NCBI RefSeq assembly: GCF_028553885.1 | Contig: NZ_CP067170.1 | Span: 124,001-188,000 of the forward strand | Reading direction: 5' to 3' | Source of the DNA: Paracoccus aestuarii | GTDB taxonomy: Bacteria > Pseudomonadota > Alphaproteobacteria > Rhodobacterales > Rhodobacteraceae | Length of the DNA stretch: 64,000 bases | Shown: positions 1 to 7,682 of the stretch, piece after piece | How positions within the stretch are numbered: position 1 is the stretch's first letter | Layout: each line of letters opens with the position of its first letter | Position numbers and translations under genes: made by a program | The notes under the pieces: generated by a model | Databases searched by the model: none | Told to the model about the DNA's origin: nothing | The model's input: the letters and a program-made list of their open reading frames with translations, nothing else

Positions 1-192
1 CAGGATCTCCTCCCGGCTATAGCCGGTCAGGTTCGTGAAGGCTTGATTGACATAGGTGATCGGGTTGTCGGGCTGGCCGGGGTCCGTGACCAGCATCGGC
101 ATGCGGGTCGCCGCGAATGCGGCTGCGAAAGGATTGTCCGCCGGGGGCAAGGGATAATGCGAAGACCCTTCATGCGGTAAGTCATATGACAA
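1..192 (-). CDS. PAS/LOV-type sensor protein, N-terminal fragment (cut by window edge)
   Basis: The minus strand reads into a PAS fold of the LOV type: a segment containing [20 protein letters not shown] matches the start of the LOV core that precedes the flavin-binding cysteine motif. That motif would lie beyond the window, so photoreceptor function cannot be confirmed. The frame is open back to a stop just upstream. No ATG is available; a TTG at 192 preceded by GAGG with 8-nt spacing is the best start. In this family the domain usually precedes a histidine kinase or GGDEF/EAL output. Confident on the PAS fold, less on LOV chemistry or the start. Confidence 0.6.
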   Translation of the reverse strand, partial: MSYDLPHEGSSHYPLPPADNPFAAAFAATRMPMLVTDPGQPDNPITYVNQAFTNLTGYSREEIL

Positions 193-591
193 TGGATCAG
201 CCTCGATGAATGCGTCTGCGCTTATTTAGCTGTCGCGCGATGGAATTTGCACCCGTCTTTTGGAACATTCTGGCACTGTAGCCTTCCGACCTTTGTCTGT
301 AGGACCTCGCACCTGAGGATGATAAGCGCTCACACCGAGCCAAAGACGCAGATTTCTTGATATGAAAGGCAGGCCTGGTTGCTAAGGAGCAGTCCACGCT
401 GATGGACAATGCACGTTCAGGGCCCGTGACAACCCGCGCGCTGCGGGCAGCGGAATGAGCCCGTGACCGGCGGCATTTCCGGGCCAGCGTCCGGGCAAAA
501 ATCGGACGATGAGCCACCAGCCCTCGCGGTCTCGTAACTGCGGTTGATCTTGCTGTGACGGAGGATGTCCCACCTTGCTTGCGAAGAAGGT
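193..591. other. gene-poor stretch
   Basis: About 400 bases between the PAS gene and the vapB promoter. Open frames on the minus strand here have arginine/serine-rich, low-complexity products with no recognisable motif and no convincing ribosome-binding site. I see no structural RNA or repeat. Confidence 0.4.
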
Positions 592-631
592 TTGATATAC
601 ATTGTGGGAAGGATATACATTCCCGCGGAGG
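592..631 (+). promoter_or_regulatory. vapBC promoter/operator with direct repeats and RBS
   Basis: The 10-mer GATATACATT occurs twice (594-603 and 612-621), 18 bases apart, directly before vapB. TTGATA (592-597), 16 bases and TATACA (614-619) form a sigma70-like promoter overlapping both copies. A GCGGAGG ribosome-binding site ends 5 bases before the ATG at 637. Direct repeats over a promoter fit the autorepression usual for vapBC operons; the operator role is inferred. Confidence 0.5.
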
Positions 632-636
632 TTCAG

Positions 637-864
637 ATGCAGGTCGCAAAATGGGGCAACTCACTGGCTGTTCGGCTCCCTGCGGAACTGGTGCGGGACA
701 TGGGCCTCAAAGAGGGAGATCAGATCGATCTGCTGCCGGATGACGGCCCTCTGAGGATCCGGCGCCTGCCCCGTGCCGACGAGGTGCTGGACGGGTTGCG
801 TCGCTTTCGCGGCAGACTGCCCGCCTCCGAACGGCTGAGCCGCGACGCCGCGCATGAGCGTTGA
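637..864 (+). CDS. vapB: VapB/MazE-type AbrB-fold antitoxin
   Basis: 75-residue protein with a SpoVT/AbrB swapped-hairpin DNA-binding domain at its N-terminus (MQVAKWGNSLAVRLPAEL, then GLKEGDQIDLL) and a charged C-terminal tail that would bind the toxin. The ATG at 637 is chosen over an upstream in-frame start because the AbrB fold begins exactly there and a strong Shine-Dalgarno sequence precedes it. The last 11 bases overlap vapC, the usual coupling in these pairs. It should neutralise VapC and repress its own promoter. Confidence 0.88.
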   Translation: MQVAKWGNSLAVRLPAELVRDMGLKEGDQIDLLPDDGPLRIRRLPRADEVLDGLRRFRGRLPASERLSRDAAHER

Positions 865-1249
865 GTTCGTCGACACGAACGTCATTCTCTATCTGCTGGA
901 TGACGGCCCCAAGGCCGACCGCGCCGAAGCCATTCTGGCTCAGGGCCCCCGTATCAGTGTGCAGGTGCTGAATGAGGCGATGGTCAATTGTCGTCGCAAG
1001 GCGGGCATGGACTGGAACGACACGGCCAGTTTTTTGGCAGGGGTGCGGGCGCTGTGCCCTGTCGAGGATCTCACTCTGCGCACCCATGACGTCGGTCGCG
1101 CGCTTGCCGAGCGCTATGGGTTTTCGGTCTATGACGCGATGATCGTCGCGGCAGCCTTGATTGCCGGGTGCGAGACCTTGTGGACGGAGGACATGCATGC
1201 AGGCCTCCTGGTCGAAGGCCAGCTGCGGTTGGTCAATCCCTTCGCCTGA
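854..1249 (+). CDS. vapC: VapC-type PIN-domain ribonuclease toxin
   Basis: 131-residue PIN-domain protein. The acidic active site is visible: the aspartate in FVDTNVILY near residue 7, the glutamate in LNEAM near 39, the aspartate in YDAMIVAAA near 95 and one in TEDMH near 113. PIN toxins of this size are Mg-dependent endoribonucleases that cut tRNA or rRNA and arrest growth. It overlaps the antitoxin gene by 11 bases, so the two are co-translated. All key residues are present and the pair looks functional. Confidence 0.88.
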   Translation: MSVEFVDTNVILYLLDDGPKADRAEAILAQGPRISVQVLNEAMVNCRRKAGMDWNDTASFLAGVRALCPVEDLTLRTHDVGRALAERYGFSVYDAMIVAAALIAGCETLWTEDMHAGLLVEGQLRLVNPFA

Positions 1250-2274
1250 CCGGCAGCATCCGAAACGGTCATTCGTCCTTCCTTCGCATCCTGACCGATA
1301 TGCCGTTTCATATGGCTGCGGAGTGTGCGCCTGCGGAGCGCCTCTCGCATAGAGGCGATCCATGCGGGTGCCCAGATCACCATGACCGGTCGCGTCGCGT
1401 ATCCCGCGCTGACGCTCGGCCTGCAGGTCGCGCATTTCGGGTGAGATAGGAAGGAGCTGGACCGGTCCGCGTCACCGATGGGCGCGGCCGCTCCGCGGGC
1501 GACGAGGGCAATCGCCTGAATGCCAGCCTGATCACTCTCGATATTGCGGACCGGACACCGTTGACCCGCGAGGTGGCAGGGGCCCGGGTCCAAGGCCCAC
1601 TTCGCCCATCGCGGCGCCAGCGGCGTGCGGCGTGGCCCGGCCCCGCAGCGTCCTGCCATGATCTCTGTTATCGAGGACGTGTTGGAGGGCGGGATGAACT
1701 CCGCCCTTTGCGGCGATGCTCACGGGAGGACACGGTCCTCCCCTTGCTCGGCATGGAGATCGGCACTGCCTGGGGCCGGCTTCGGAGGCTTAAGGTCGCA
1801 GCTGCTCGACGACCGTGAGGGGCCAGTTTCTCCGCAACCGATAGGGAATGGCCAGGCATGCGATATAGCCGAGTTAAGGTCGTCAAAATATCCTGGCCAT
1901 CATGGGATGGATGCGGTCCTTGAGAATTACGCGGCAGAACCCATGTAAGGACCTTTTGCCGCGCCTATGCTCATTGATCACGGTAGAGATCCGCTGGCTT
2001 GAATGGACGGATCACGTTCACTTCGACCATGCAGACGGGCGAGGTTTGTATGGCAGCACTGATGCCCGGGGCGTAGGCCGGAGGCAGGGATCCGCAGATG
2101 GGGCAATTCCTTTTTGCTTTCTGAAAATAGTTAAAAATGCATTGCGAAAGTGTTCCTGTTTCTCGGCGTTTCTCCGCCCCGTTGGTCAGATTTTCGGGAT
2201 TTGGAACATCTTTACCGGAAAAATATATTTAACACGATTTTAATAAAATATTAAATATAGTTTTCTAAATTCAT
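1250..2274. other. long gene-poor region
   Basis: About 1 kb with only overlapping short frames on both strands, none with a recognisable domain. GC content is high to about 2,100 and falls sharply after 2,120. Around 1,300-1,600 the frames keep a codon-like bias, so this may be a decayed gene, but I could not assign it. Confidence 0.35.
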
Positions 2275-2302
2275 AAAAAGCCCTTATTTAATTGGGTTTT
2301 TT
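2275..2302. terminator. hairpin with U-tract in an AT-rich island
   Basis: AAAAAGCCC (2275-2283), a 10-base loop, then GGGTTTTTT (2294-2302) can form a 9-pair stem with one G-U pair and T/A tracts on both sides, so it could work as a rho-independent terminator in either direction. It lies in a roughly 130-bp segment that is nearly all A/T, unlike the rest of the window. Confidence 0.45.
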
Positions 2303-2442
2303 TAAATTTAAAATCTAATTTTATAAAAAGTCAATATTTCGGAAGTCCGGTTTGTTTTTTATTTCGAAACGCCCCTTTTCGCCCTCCTCTCCCTGGACTG
2401 GTCCCGATCATGTCCTGACGGGACCGGCCTTGGCGACGCCGG

Positions 2443-2745
2443 TCATCCGTCGCAGCGGTAGACATCCTGATAGCTCTGCCGCGTGCCGGTGAGATCGAAG
2501 CAGAGACCGCGGGCGCGGATGTCCTCGCGGATGCGGCTCATCTCGACGCAAGCGATCGAGCGTTCGGTGATCGAGATGCCATCCGCCATGCAGCGCTCCA
2601 TGCTGGCGTGATGGCGGTCCACGAGGCGGCGGTCGGCGCCGCCGAGGGCACCGCCTTGTGTCGTCAGAACGATGACGGCGATCAGTGCGATGATGAGGGC
2701 CAAGGCGGTGGCGGCGATGACGCGGTGACGGCGGGAGAGAGGCAT
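2443..2745 (-). CDS. small single-pass membrane protein, unknown
   Basis: 100-residue protein: a short basic N-terminus (MPLSRRHR), one hydrophobic helix at residues 8-28, then a mostly polar domain with four cysteines (RCMAD, IACVE, GLCFD, YRCDG) that would lie outside the membrane and could form two disulfides. The ATG at 2745 is preceded by AAGGA at good spacing; the longer upstream frame is proline/histidine-rich and overlaps the next gene, so it is rejected. It is the last gene of a minus-strand series with two other exported proteins of unknown function. No family recognised. Confidence 0.6.
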   Translation of the reverse strand: MPLSRRHRVIAATALALIIALIAVIVLTTQGGALGGADRRLVDRHHASMERCMADGISITERSIACVEMSRIREDIRARGLCFDLTGTRQSYQDVYRCDG

Positions 2746-2828
2746 GATGGGGTCCTTCAGGAAAGGGGTGGGGCGGAGGGAGGCGGCCCGGATGCGGCCG
2801 CCTCGGGCAGGGTGATAGCGGCGGCGCA

Positions 2829-3344
2829 TCAGCGCGCCGTCAGGGCATTGTGGTCGGCGAAGACCTCGGTGCCGGTGGCGCCGTAGCCGAGCGCGGCGGC
2901 CGCGGCGAAGGGGTCGCCGCCGATCGCCGCCTCCGGATGGCAGGCATGCAGATACATGGCGGTTACCAGAGTGGTGGCGCCGACGGGGGTCACGAGATCC
3001 AGACCCTGGTAGCTGCCGTCGCCCGAGCGGAAGGCGGGCCGTGCCTCGGAGCAGAAAAACTGGACCGGGGCCGGCGCCTCCCAGTCCAGGGTGGCGGGAT
3101 CGGCCTCGGGCGCGGCGGAGACGGCAGTGCGCAGCGCGACCATCACCAGTTCGCCCGGCACGGCGGCGCTGCCTTCGCCCACTACCTGGCGCGAGACCTG
3201 ATCGACATGGATGCATTCGCCCATCTGGCAGCGGCCGAGATAGGGCGCCGCTGTCACCGCGCCGGGCAGGAGGAGCGCCGGCAGCAGGAAGGCAGGGAGG
3301 GGGATCGCGGAACGGTGGGTGTTGGTGGTCGAGGTGGTGGTCAT
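2829..3344 (-). CDS. secreted/periplasmic protein, unknown
   Basis: 171-residue protein with a Sec-type signal: a Ser/Thr-rich start, a hydrophobic core PAFLLPALLLPGAV and a likely cleavage after VTAA near residue 33. The mature part has paired cysteines (GRCQMGECIHVD and QFFCSEARP, plus HACHPE) and ends without an anchor, suggesting a small disulfide-stabilised periplasmic domain. It lies between two other exported proteins with gaps of 83 and 38 bases and is probably co-transcribed with them. No domain family recognised. Confidence 0.6.
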   Translation of the reverse strand: MTTTSTTNTHRSAIPLPAFLLPALLLPGAVTAAPYLGRCQMGECIHVDQVSRQVVGEGSAAVPGELVMVALRTAVSAAPEADPATLDWEAPAPVQFFCSEARPAFRSGDGSYQGLDLVTPVGATTLVTAMYLHACHPEAAIGGDPFAAAAALGYGATGTEVFADHNALTAR

Positions 3345-3382
3345 GGTCGTCTCCGTGGTGCTGGGGTGGGTGAGGGTGGTGG

Positions 3383-4435
3383 TCAGTCTTGGCAGCGGGT
3401 GTGGTCGGAAAGGCAGTGGCGCAGGGTCTCGGGGGCATCGGGATCGAGGTCCCGCGCCAGGCGGCCGGGGCTGAGGGCGAGGTCCCGCAGCTGCCAGAGC
3501 CCCGTCGCGTCCGGGCCGTGGAGCGTGCCGGTCAGGCTCAGCGGCGCCTCCAGCGGCCCGAGCTGCAGGCTCAGCTCGGTCCGGCTCGGCGAGAAGAGCC
3601 CGCCGCGCCGTCTCGCCTCGGCCTCGAAGCCGTGGGTGCAGAGCATCTCGGTGGCATCGAACCTCTCGCCGCCACCGACATCGAAGGCCCCGGTCCGCAG
3701 TTCGGCCGGAGCGATCTCGAAGATCCGCTCGCAGCGTAGATGGGTGTGACGGGCCTCGAAGCTGCGCCAGAGGTCCCGGCAATGGGAGAGGAGAGGCCGC
3801 AGCCAGGGCTGATCTGCGTCGAAGGCGGCGCAGTCCGGCAGATCGGACGGCCCGTGCCGCGCGAGATCGAGTGCGTCCATTGCGGCGTCGAGGCGCCTGC
3901 GCTCAGCCTCCAGCACCTCGTCCCGCTTGGCCGCGCCGGCGCGGCGGGCCTCCTCGAAGGCCGTGGCGATCTCGGGTGCCGCCGCGCGGTAGGCAGCGCT
4001 GGCCGAGATCCGGGCGAAAGCGTCGTCGGCAGGCGCGTAGCCATTCGCGGCGATCGCCGCGTCGAGCGTGGCGGGTGCGGCCTCGATCTCGGCCAGGGCG
4101 CGGCTTGCGCGTTCCCCGGCGATCTGGGCGAGCCGGGCCCCGGCGCGGGCCTCGCAGGCGGCACCGGCCGCCTCGGCTGCCGCATCGCGCTCGAAGCCGA
4201 ACGCCTCGCTCATCCGGACCATGCAGTGCATGCTGACAAGATAGGGCTCGGTGATCCGCTCGAACCCCTGCGCCAGTTCGGCCCCGCGGGCCTCCGCCGC
4301 GGCATCGGCCCCTGCCGTGGTCGCCGGACCGGCAGGCATGGCTTGCGCCGGGGTCGCGAGAGCGGCGGCGGTCAGGGCTGCGGCCATGATGGGGGCCATC
4401 ACGGTGGCGGGGCGGTTCGGGAAGAGGCAGGTCAT
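3383..4435 (-). CDS. secreted protein with long helical domain, unknown
   Basis: About 350 residues. An N-terminal hydrophobic stretch ending ALATPAQAMPA looks like a cleaved signal peptide. Residues from about 40 to 210 are very rich in alanine, glutamate and arginine and should be helical, possibly coiled coil. The C-terminal third has four spaced cysteines (LPDCAAFD, LSHCRD, RCERIF, ETLRHC). The start at 4435 has GAGG nine bases upstream; an ATG at 4444 abuts that motif and is less likely. It is first of three exported-protein genes in a row. Function unknown. Confidence 0.6.
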   Translation of the reverse strand: MTCLFPNRPATVMAPIMAAALTAAALATPAQAMPAGPATTAGADAAAEARGAELAQGFERITEPYLVSMHCMVRMSEAFGFERDAAAEAAGAACEARAGARLAQIAGERASRALAEIEAAPATLDAAIAANGYAPADDAFARISASAAYRAAAPEIATAFEEARRAGAAKRDEVLEAERRRLDAAMDALDLARHGPSDLPDCAAFDADQPWLRPLLSHCRDLWRSFEARHTHLRCERIFEIAPAELRTGAFDVGGGERFDATEMLCTHGFEAEARRRGGLFSPSRTELSLQLGPLEAPLSLTGTLHGPDATGLWQLRDLALSPGRLARDLDPDAPETLRHCLSDHTRCQD

Positions 4436-4717
4436 CAGGGTCATCCTCGGGTGGTGGCAAGATTGGGCAGCAGGGATCGGGCAGCCGGCATCCGGCCACC
4501 GGGCAGCTGAGCGCGGCAGGACGGACGGCAAGGCAGGCAGATGAGGCTGTCGCGGCGCGTCAGCGCTCAGCCGGCGGCGGGCGGGCGGAGCCGTGGCGTG
4601 CCCGGCGGCAGGCGCGGCACGGGGGCATCAACAGGCGGGGTCTCGGGCATCGGGGTCTCTCGGCTGCGAGGGATGGGGCCGGGGCTTGGGGCGGCGGTGA
4701 GGACTTGGCGCATCTTA
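4436..4717. other. intergenic region between divergent genes
   Basis: Spacer between the leftward exported-protein genes and the rightward regulator. Short arginine/glycine-rich frames are present but not convincing. The promoter-like part at its right end is annotated separately. Confidence 0.4.
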
Positions 4718-4749
4718 TTCACAGGATGCTTCTATTTCCATAGTATACT
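4718..4749 (+). promoter_or_regulatory. sigma70-like promoter and palindrome before XRE regulator
   Basis: TTCACA (4718-4723), a 17-base spacer and TAGTAT (4741-4746) form a good promoter 40 bases before the regulator start. The -10 overlaps the palindrome AGTATACT (4742-4749), which could be the regulator's own operator. Motifs are seen directly; regulation is inferred. Confidence 0.45.
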
Positions 4750-4788
4750 TCGTGGCGCGAATCGGGTTCTTTCAGGTCTAGGATCGGG

Positions 4789-5049
4789 ATGACCGATCGT
4801 GCCGATGCCCTCCTTTCCGCCTTCGCCACCGTCCTGCGCCGGCACCGCCTCGCCGCCGGGATGACCCAGGAGGAGCTGGCCCATAAGGCCGGCGTCAGCC
4901 CGCGCTACGTCTCGCTGCTCGAGACCCGCAAATACCATCCCACCCTCGCCACAGTTGACGGCATCGCGCTGGCGCTCGGGATACCGCTGGCGGCCTTCGT
5001 CGCCGAGATCGAGGCGGAGCGCGCCGCTGCCGGCCCCCGCGGGAGCTGA
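4789..5049 (+). CDS. XRE-family helix-turn-helix regulator
   Basis: 86-residue single-domain protein of the lambda-repressor/Cro type. The helix-turn-helix is clear at residues 24-55 (MTQEELAHKAGVSPRYVSLL, then ETRKYHPTLATVDGIALALG), the standard XRE arrangement. It has no sensor domain, so it probably acts as a dimeric repressor. It is divergent from the exported-protein genes and convergent with the AAA+ protease operon, and may control the accessory block. Its promoter contains a short palindrome compatible with autoregulation. Confidence 0.8.
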   Translation: MTDRADALLSAFATVLRRHRLAAGMTQEELAHKAGVSPRYVSLLETRKYHPTLATVDGIALALGIPLAAFVAEIEAERAAAGPRGS

Positions 5050-5100
5050 GCGCGGCGCCAGCGCCGCCACGGTTGACACCGTCGCCACCCGCACCAATTC

Positions 5101-5176
5101 TGTCGCCGCCTGTCGCCGCCTGTCGCCGCCTGTCGCCGCCTGTCGCCGCCTGTCGCCGCCTGTCGCCGCCTGTCGC
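5101..5176. repeat. 10-bp tandem repeat, seven copies plus a partial
   Basis: TGTCGCCGCC is repeated seven times without a mismatch (5101-5170), followed by the partial TGTCGC. The unit is not a multiple of three, so it is not a coding repeat, although three units give a 10-residue periodicity in any frame. It lies in the convergent gap between the XRE gene and the small gene after the AAA+ protease. It may be an array of protein-binding sites or simple slippage. Confidence 0.85.
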
Positions 5177-5181
5177 GGTCA

Positions 5182-5427
5182 TCACCATCGCCCGCGCGGC
5201 CCAGTCCCCGGCCGCAGCTCCGACCTCGCGGCCTCGATCCGGGCGATGAGCAGCTCGAGCCGGTCCTGGGCCATCATGGCGCCGCGGGCGAGGCCGGCGC
5301 CCTTGGGGCCGGGGACGGCCTCGGCGGCCCAGAAGAGGAGCGCCAAGAGGTCGCGCAGCACCGCCGCCTCGTCCAAGGCCTCGGTCAACGCCTGATGGGA
5401 AGGACCTGCCGGCTCACGCACCGTCAT
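5182..5427 (-). CDS. small helical protein overlapping the AAA+ protease gene, unknown
   Basis: 81-residue protein, mostly alpha-helical by composition, with a leucine/alanine-rich amphipathic core (LTEALDEAAVLRDLLALLFW, then RLELLIARIEAARSEL). The ATG at 5427 lies within the last codons of the upstream protease gene, a 14-base overlap that implies translational coupling. No family is recognised. The fixed coupling suggests an accessory or adaptor subunit of that protease, which is inference only. Confidence 0.55.
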   Translation of the reverse strand: MTVREPAGPSHQALTEALDEAAVLRDLLALLFWAAEAVPGPKGAGLARGAMMAQDRLELLIARIEAARSELRPGTGPRGRW

Positions 5428-7570
5428 GGCGCGCCTCCGTGGCGGCAGGGTCGGTGGGGCCGCCAGCAGCGGGGGTGGTGACGGCTGCGACGCCCGCGCC
5501 CGCCTCCGCGCCCCACCGAGCGGCGGCCGGCGCGGTGCGCGGTGCGGCGAAGGGATCGCCCTCGATGACCCGCTCGGCGAGGAGGCGTGCGGTCAGCGCC
5601 TCCAGTCGCGGGCGCTCGGCGATGAGCGTGGCGCGGGCGTGGCGCAGCGCGCGCTGCAGATGCGCCTCGACCCGCGCCGCCAGGGCCGGATCCGTCGCCA
5701 GCACTGCCCCGGGATCGGCCTGCCAGAGGAGGCCCGCGCCGAGCCCGTAGCCGCGCTCGATCTCGGCCGCCAGCTGCGTCGCGCGGCCGAGATCCGAGGC
5801 GGCGCCGCCGCCCGCGCCAGTGGTGGGCGCGCCGAGGATCAGCTCCTCGGCGGCGCGGCCGGCTAGGCAGCAGGCCAGCTGGTCCTCGAGCCCGGCGCGG
5901 GTGTCGAGAAGCGGCAGGTCCTCGACCGCGACATGGCCGCCGGTCATCCCGATCCGCGCGCCGGTGATGCGCCCACGCCGGGTCTGGTGCAGCATCACCG
6001 CGTGGCCCGCTTCATGAACCGCGACGCGGCGCAGCACCGCAGGGTCCTCGCGCCCGAGCCCGAGCGCGGCGGCAATGTCGCCCGCGGTGACGGCGCGGCC
6101 CGCTTCGCGCGCGCGGCTCTGCGCCTCGCGCAGCGCGGCGTCCAGCTCGGCCGGGCTGCGCCCCGCGGCGCGGCGGGAGAGCCGGTCGAGATCCGCGCCG
6201 GTGATCGCCCCACGCACCGCGCCGGGCAGTGCGGCGACCAACCGCGCCAGGATGGCGCGCACCGCCGCCGGGGAGGGGCGCGGCAGCGCCAGCACCCGGT
6301 CGATGCGGCCGGGGCGCAAGAGCGCGGGGTCGATGGCGCGGGCGTCGTTGGTGGTGGCGAGGACCAGCACCCCCTTGAGGCCCAGGACTCCGTCCAGTTC
6401 CTGAAGAAGCCCGGCGATCACCTGCGCGCGGTAGGAGACGGCATGCCGGTCGCCCGAGGCGCGGCTGCCGGCGGCGTCCAGCTCGTCGAGGATCAGCACG
6501 CAGGGCGCGTTGCTGCGGGCGCGGGCGAAGGCGGCACGCATCTCGCGCAGCATGTCGCCGAGATGGCCCGCCGCCTGCCATTCGGCCAGCGAGGCGGTAA
6601 CGAGCGGCAGCCCGGCCGATCCCGCCACCGCGCGCGCGAGCCAAGTCTTGCCGGTGCCGGGCTCGCCATAGATCAGCAGCGAGCGGGTCATCTGCGACCA
6701 GGCGATGCGCCCCGCGCGCCAGGCGGCGATGTCCGCGACCAGCCGCCGGGCCGCCGCGGCGACGGGGCCGTCGAGGCACAGATCCTCCAGCACCGGGCCG
6801 GCGTCGCGTGTCCCTGCCGCCACCTCGGTCAGCCGGCGCAACTCGGCCGCGCGGCCGGCGAGGTCCGGCAGCCGCAGCGCCAGGCGCCAGGCATCGGCAC
6901 CGAGTCGCGCCAGCGCCGCGTCCTGCGGCAGCGCGCAGTCGCCGACCAGCGGGCCGGGATCGCCGAGGCTGAGCGCGGCGGCCACCACCTCCCGGTCCGG
7001 GGGGCCGAGCTGCAGCACCGGCGGCAGCAGCCGCGCCATGCGCCGCGGCAGCTGCGCGGCATCCCCGAGGATCAGCAGATGCGCACCGCCGCCGCCCTCC
7101 AGCGCGTCCTTCCAGAAGCCGGACACGGCATCGAGCGGCTTGGTCTCGGGCGCAGTGGCCCGGCCGGAGCTGCAGACGAGGTTCAGCTTGCGGGTGGGAT
7201 GTTCGGCCTCGATCAGCTGCGCCAGCACGATGGCCAGATCGCCCGCGAGGCCGGCGGGCCGGCAGGCGATCACGGTGATGGCGCCGGGCGCCAGCCACCG
7301 GGCGAGGTCCTCGGCCGTGGGCAGCGCCCGGCAGAGCCGCGCCAGGGCCAGCGCCCTGAGCGGCCGCTGCGCGAGGCCGGGGCGGGTCTCGGCAAAGCTG
7401 ATCTCGGGCTCCTCAATGGGGACGGTCTCGTCGATCTCCTCGAGGTCGATCTCACCGATGCGGCCCTCGACCAGGGCCTCGAAGACATGCTCGGGCATCT
7501 CCTCCGCGGTGAGGGGGCGCGCGTCGATCAGCGCGGCGGCGGTGTAGAAGCGGGGCAGCCAGTCGGGCAT
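5414..7570 (-). CDS. soluble FtsH-like AAA+ ATPase with M41 metalloprotease domain
   Basis: 718 residues. Residues 1-270 form a poorly conserved N-terminal region with no transmembrane helix, unlike housekeeping FtsH, which has two. The AAA+ module follows: Walker A GEPGTGKT at about 302-309, Walker B VLILDELDAAGSR near 358-370, sensor-1 ATTND near 405 and the arginine-finger region LLRPGRIDRV near 417-426. The zinc-protease domain has HEAGH (519-523) and a later SDLGRATQLA segment supplying the third ligand. Both activities look intact, so it should unfold and degrade proteins in the cytoplasm. It is coupled to a small downstream gene and lies among genes of unknown function. Substrates cannot be read from sequence. 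Confidence 0.85.
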   Translation of the reverse strand: MPDWLPRFYTAAALIDARPLTAEEMPEHVFEALVEGRIGEIDLEEIDETVPIEEPEISFAETRPGLAQRPLRALALARLCRALPTAEDLARWLAPGAITVIACRPAGLAGDLAIVLAQLIEAEHPTRKLNLVCSSGRATAPETKPLDAVSGFWKDALEGGGGAHLLILGDAAQLPRRMARLLPPVLQLGPPDREVVAAALSLGDPGPLVGDCALPQDAALARLGADAWRLALRLPDLAGRAAELRRLTEVAAGTRDAGPVLEDLCLDGPVAAAARRLVADIAAWRAGRIAWSQMTRSLLIYGEPGTGKTWLARAVAGSAGLPLVTASLAEWQAAGHLGDMLREMRAAFARARSNAPCVLILDELDAAGSRASGDRHAVSYRAQVIAGLLQELDGVLGLKGVLVLATTNDARAIDPALLRPGRIDRVLALPRPSPAAVRAILARLVAALPGAVRGAITGADLDRLSRRAAGRSPAELDAALREAQSRAREAGRAVTAGDIAAALGLGREDPAVLRRVAVHEAGHAVMLHQTRRGRITGARIGMTGGHVAVEDLPLLDTRAGLEDQLACCLAGRAAEELILGAPTTGAGGGAASDLGRATQLAAEIERGYGLGAGLLWQADPGAVLATDPALAARVEAHLQRALRHARATLIAERPRLEALTARLLAERVIEGDPFAAPRTAPAAARWGAEAGAGVAAVTTPAAGGPTDPAATEARHDGA

Positions 7571-7682
7571 GGGTCGGCTCCGGGCATGGGGAAGGAGGGC
7601 AGGGCGGTGGACGCCTTGCGGAGGATCTGGCCGAGGTGACGGGCCTCAGCGGCCGGTGGGCGCGTCGGATGCGAAGGGCGAC

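Noticed and set aside
197-664. 155-residue minus-strand open frame
   Set aside because: Arg/Ser-rich, no motif, no ribosome-binding site, overlaps the vapBC promoter and start.
1250-2442. tRNA or structural RNA in the long gap after vapC
   Set aside because: No cloverleaf, T-loop motif or conserved RNA feature found by eye.
5101-5176. Tandem repeats considered as a CRISPR array
   Set aside because: The 10-bp units abut with no spacers and there are no cas genes.
6012-7639. Long open frames on both strands inside the FtsH-like gene
   Set aside because: Antisense or alternate-frame shadows in GC-rich coding DNA; they lack domains, whereas the chosen frame has complete AAA+ and M41 motifs.
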